NCBI GenBank assembly: GCA_017547345.1
Contig: JAFYPY010000071.1
Coordinates: 1 to 7,761 of the forward strand
Reading direction: 5' to 3'
Origin: Bacillota bacterium
GTDB lineage: Bacteria > Bacillota_A > Clostridia > Peptostreptococcales > Anaerovoracaceae
DNA length: 7,761 nucleotides
The first letter of the stretch is position 1; the number at the start of each line of letters is the position of its first letter. A program made the translations under genes and the position numbers. Positions 5,923 to 7,761 of this stretch are shown here, piece after piece. The notes beneath the pieces are model-generated. The model was not told the DNA's origin. It did no database searches and saw nothing but the letters and a program-made list of their open reading frames with translations.

Positions 5923-7509
5923 TTATGCTTCTCCAATATATTCGTCGTAAGTGCAAAGTCTATCTGTTAACTTTCCATCTGGGCTAAATTCCATGATTCT
6001 GTTAGCAATAGTCTGAATAAACTCATGGTCGTGGGACGCAAATAGGATATTGCCCTTAAATGCGATTAGACCATCGTTTACTGCAGTGATGGATTCAAGG
6101 TCAAGATGGTTAGTAGGCTGGTCCATAACTAGCATGTTGGATCCGTAAAGCATCATTCTTGAAAGCATGCAACGAACCTTTTCGCCACCGGAAAGAACCT
6201 GAACTTCCTTATATACATCATCGCCCGAGAATAACATTCTGCCAAGGAAACCTCTCATAAATGTTTCTGTAGTTTCCTTAGTATACTGGCCAAGCCATTC
6301 TACTAAGTTCATTGTACATCCATTGAAGAATGCGGAGTTATCCATTGGGAAGTAGGAAGTGGAAATTGTGATACCCCACTTGTATGAACCTTCGTCTGGT
6401 TCCATTTCTCCCATAATGATCTTGAATAGAGTTGTGTTTGCGATTTCATTTTCGCCAACGAAAGCAATCTTGTCGTCCTTGTTAACTCTGAAGGATACGT
6501 TATCAAGTACCTTTACACCATCGATTGTCTTGGAAAGGTTTTCTACAATTAAGATTTCCTTACCAGGTTCTCTGTCCATATTGAAGCCTACGAATGGATA
6601 TCTTCTTGAGGATGCTGGCATTTCTTCTACTGTTAACTTATCTAACAGCTTACGACGGCTTGTAGCCTGCTTAGCCTTAGACTTGTTAGCGGAGAATCGC
6701 TGAATGAAGGCCTGTAATTCTTTAATCTTATCAGCATTTTTCTTGTTCTGGTCTTTTATCATCTTCTGAACTAACTGAGAAGATTCATACCAGAATTCGT
6801 AGTTACCTACGTACATCTTAATTTTACCATAGTCTACGTCTACGATGTTTGTACAAACTGTGTTAAGGAAGTGTCTGTCATGGGAAACTACGATAACAGT
6901 TCCGTCATAGTCCATTAAGAACTCTTCTAACCATTCGATAGCCTTTACGTCAAGGTGATTAGTAGGTTCGTCTAGTAGGATGATACCAGGGTGTCCGAAT
7001 AAAGCCTGAGCAAGTAAAACTTTAACCTTTTCCTTACCTGTTAAGCTAGACATCTGGCTGTATAAAATATCATTGGAAAGCCCAAGACCCTGAATTAATC
7101 TACTTACATCAGATTCTGCTTCCCATCCATCCATTTCTGCGAATTCTGCTTCAAGTTCTGCAGCACGGATACCATCTTCATCTGTAAATTCTTCCTTCAT
7201 GTAGATAGCATCTTTTTCCTTCATTACTTCATAAAGTCTTTCGTTGCCCTTAATTACTGTGTCTAAAACAGTGAATTCATCATATGCGAAATGGTCCTGC
7301 TTAAGAACAGACATACGTACACCTGGCTTTATGGATACGTTACCAGTTGTAGGGTCTAAATCCCCTGATAATACTCTTAGGAAAGTAGACTTGCCTGCTC
7401 CGTTTGCACCGATGATGCCGTAGCAGTTTCCTGGCGTAAACATTAAATCTACGTCTTTAAATAGGCTCTGTCCACTAAAATTTACACTTACATTTGTTAC
7501 TGTTATCAC
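5923..7509 (-). CDS. ABC-F family ATPase, YbiT-like
   Basis: A 528-residue cytoplasmic protein with two ABC ATPase domains and no membrane domain, the pattern of ABC-F proteins that act on the ribosome. NBD1 has Walker A GANGAGKST (34-42), signature-region SLTGKEK (155-161), Walker B LLDEPTNHLD (178-187) and SHDRHF (209-214). The basic interdomain linker (about 240-310) contains QRFSANKSKAKQATSRRK, very like E. coli YbiT, and would contact the P-site tRNA. NBD2 is altered: its Walker A reads GENEIANTT (352-360, Asn358 replacing the Lys) and its Walker B reads VMDQPTNHLD (461-470, Gln464 replacing the catalytic Glu), while its signature LSGGEK (439-444) is intact. I checked both codons (AAC at 6436-6438, CAG at 6118-6120). 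One consensus and one degenerate ATP site are therefore expected. The start is GTG at 7507-7509, with AAAGGAG 9 nt upstream. It is the first gene after the promoter. A role in translation is inferred from the family; antibiotic resistance is less likely for this subgroup. Confidence 0.92.
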   Translation of the reverse strand: MITVTNVSVNFSGQSLFKDVDLMFTPGNCYGIIGANGAGKSTFLRVLSGDLDPTTGNVSIKPGVRMSVLKQDHFAYDEFTVLDTVIKGNERLYEVMKEKDAIYMKEEFTDEDGIRAAELEAEFAEMDGWEAESDVSRLIQGLGLSNDILYSQMSSLTGKEKVKVLLAQALFGHPGIILLDEPTNHLDVKAIEWLEEFLMDYDGTVIVVSHDRHFLNTVCTNIVDVDYGKIKMYVGNYEFWYESSQLVQKMIKDQNKKNADKIKELQAFIQRFSANKSKAKQATSRRKLLDKLTVEEMPASSRRYPFVGFNMDREPGKEILIVENLSKTIDGVKVLDNVSFRVNKDDKIAFVGENEIANTTLFKIIMGEMEPDEGSYKWGITISTSYFPMDNSAFFNGCTMNLVEWLGQYTKETTETFMRGFLGRMLFSGDDVYKEVQVLSGGEKVRCMLSRMMLYGSNMLVMDQPTNHLDLESITAVNDGLIAFKGNILFASHDHEFIQTIANRIMEFSPDGKLTDRLCTYDEYIGEA

Positions 7510-7518
7510 TTATATATA

Positions 7519-7525
7519 CTCCTTT
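7519..7525 (-). promoter_or_regulatory. Ribosome binding site that supports a GTG start
   Basis: AAAGGAG on the minus strand, followed by a 9 nt AT-rich spacer (TATATATAA) and the GTG at 7507-7509. No ATG in the same frame lies nearby, so the GTG is the likely start of the ABC-F gene. Confidence 0.8.
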
Positions 7526-7560
7526 AAACTTTAATCTTTTTAAACATACTTTAACACTTT

Positions 7561-7590
7561 ATTATACCCTAAAAACATTACTCTTTTCAA
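7561..7590 (-). promoter_or_regulatory. Housekeeping (sigma-A type) promoter for the eight-gene run
   Basis: Reading the minus strand, TTGAAA (7585-7590) is followed by an 18 nt spacer and a perfect TATAAT (7561-7566). Transcription would start near 7553, giving a leader of about 44 nt before the GTG of the ABC-F gene. The leader is AT-rich and I see no stable hairpin, riboswitch or leader peptide in it. No other strong promoter is evident at the later, very tight gene junctions, so this one may drive the whole run. Confidence 0.75.
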
Positions 7591-7625
7591 TGATTTTGGG
7601 GTATTTGATATTGCTAAAAAACAAT

Positions 7626-7660
7626 AAAAAAATGGCTGACTCTATTGAGTCAACCATTTT
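7626..7660 (-). terminator. Rho-independent terminator of the gene at the right edge
   Basis: On the minus strand a 14-base arm (AAAATGGTTGACTC, 7647-7660), a 4-base loop (AATA) and its partner arm (GAGTCAGCCATTTT, 7629-7642) form a stem with a single G-U wobble. The transcript continues with a U run (seven T at 7626-7632, then ATTGTTTTT). It begins 15 nt past the double stop TAATAA of the preceding gene. On the plus strand only four T follow the stem, so it works mainly leftward. It separates the right-edge gene from the promoter at 7561-7590. Confidence 0.88.
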
Positions 7661-7675
7661 ATAAACGATTATTTA

Positions 7676-7761
7676 TTAACTGAACATTCCTAGTCCGAAG
7701 AATCCATCAAGCTGTCCTAATAGAACGATTACCATCATGATTGGAGCTACGAACTTAATGC
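7676..7761 (-). CDS. C-terminal end of a membrane protein (runs off the right edge)
   Basis: Only the last 27 residues are present: IKFVAPIMMVIVLLGQLDGF (first 20), then FGLGMFS and a double stop TAATAA (7673-7678). The hydrophobic stretch after KFVAP looks like a final transmembrane helix with a short tail. A lysine-aromatic-x-x-Pro entry into the last helix is reminiscent of bacterial sodium-dependent (NSS/SNF family) amino-acid transporters, but 27 residues are too few to assign a family. The reading frame is supported by the hydrophobic composition, the paired stop codons and the strong terminator placed immediately downstream. The gene belongs to a separate transcription unit upstream of the promoter at 7561-7590. 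Confidence 0.55.
   Translation of the reverse strand, partial: IKFVAPIMMVIVLLGQLDGFFGLGMFS

Noticed and set aside
6118..6438. Sequencing error or pseudogene as the cause of the altered Walker motifs in NBD2
   Set aside because: The frame is intact over 528 codons, the NBD2 signature and surrounding residues are well kept, and two separate replacements plus a matching degenerate signature in NBD1 indicate a selected asymmetry rather than decay.
6309..6703. Overlapping frames inside the ABC-F gene on both strands
   Set aside because: They are embedded in the NBD2/linker region, whose own frame carries clear ABC-F motifs; no independent start signal.
7510..7560. Riboswitch or leader peptide in the leader of the ABC-F gene (ABC-F resistance genes often have attenuators)
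   Set aside because: The predicted leader is only about 44 nt, AT-rich and without a stable stem or a short frame with its own ribosome binding site.
7626..7660. The inverted repeat as an insertion-sequence end or operator
   Set aside because: Its position just after a double stop, the 4-base loop and the U run fit a terminator; no transposase or second copy of the repeat is present.

Overview
The window is a low-GC, tightly packed bacterial segment in which every supported gene lies on the minus strand. AGGAGG-type ribosome binding sites, GTG and TTG starts, the gene families present (PII/DUF1538 pair, PfoR-like EIIC, LysO, YbiT-like ABC-F) and the AT-rich codon use point to an anaerobic Bacillota, most likely class Clostridia. 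That placement is inference, because no marker gene in the window is diagnostic.

Layout in the direction of transcription (right to left): (i) 7761-7676, the last 27 residues of a membrane protein, followed by a clear Rho-independent terminator (7626-7660). (ii) A near-consensus housekeeping promoter (-35 TTGAAA, 18 nt spacer, -10 TATAAT; 7561-7590). (iii) A continuous run of eight genes with junctions of 0, 31, 12, 34, 3, 8 and -1 nt and no terminator between them: a YbiT-like ABC-F ATPase, a LysO-family exporter, a duplicated DUF1538 membrane protein, a two-domain PII-like protein, a PfoR/PTS_EIIC_2 membrane protein, a NUDIX hydrolase, an Sfp-type phosphopantetheinyl transferase, and the 5' part of ribonuclease R, which runs off the left edge.

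The genes look like one transcription unit. Its centre (about 1586-5922) holds three different multi-pass membrane proteins plus a soluble PII-type sensor directly behind DUF1538. This suggests a transport module whose activity is set by a nucleotide or metabolite signal read by the PII-like protein; the transported substrate cannot be read from the sequence. The two ends are translation/RNA genes (ABC-F first, RNase R last), and between the membrane genes and RNase R lie a NUDIX hydrolase and a carrier-protein activating enzyme. These look like general housekeeping functions that share the transcript.

The points most worth following are: the DUF1538-PII-EIIC-LysO cluster; the ABC-F protein, whose second ATP site lacks both the Walker A lysine and the Walker B glutamate while the first keeps them; and an RNase R that begins directly at its cold-shock domains without the usual N-terminal helix-turn-helix. 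I saw no mobile element, CRISPR array, tRNA or rRNA, and no broken gene. The only gene-free stretch is 7510-7675 (166 bp), which holds the terminator, the promoter and the leader.
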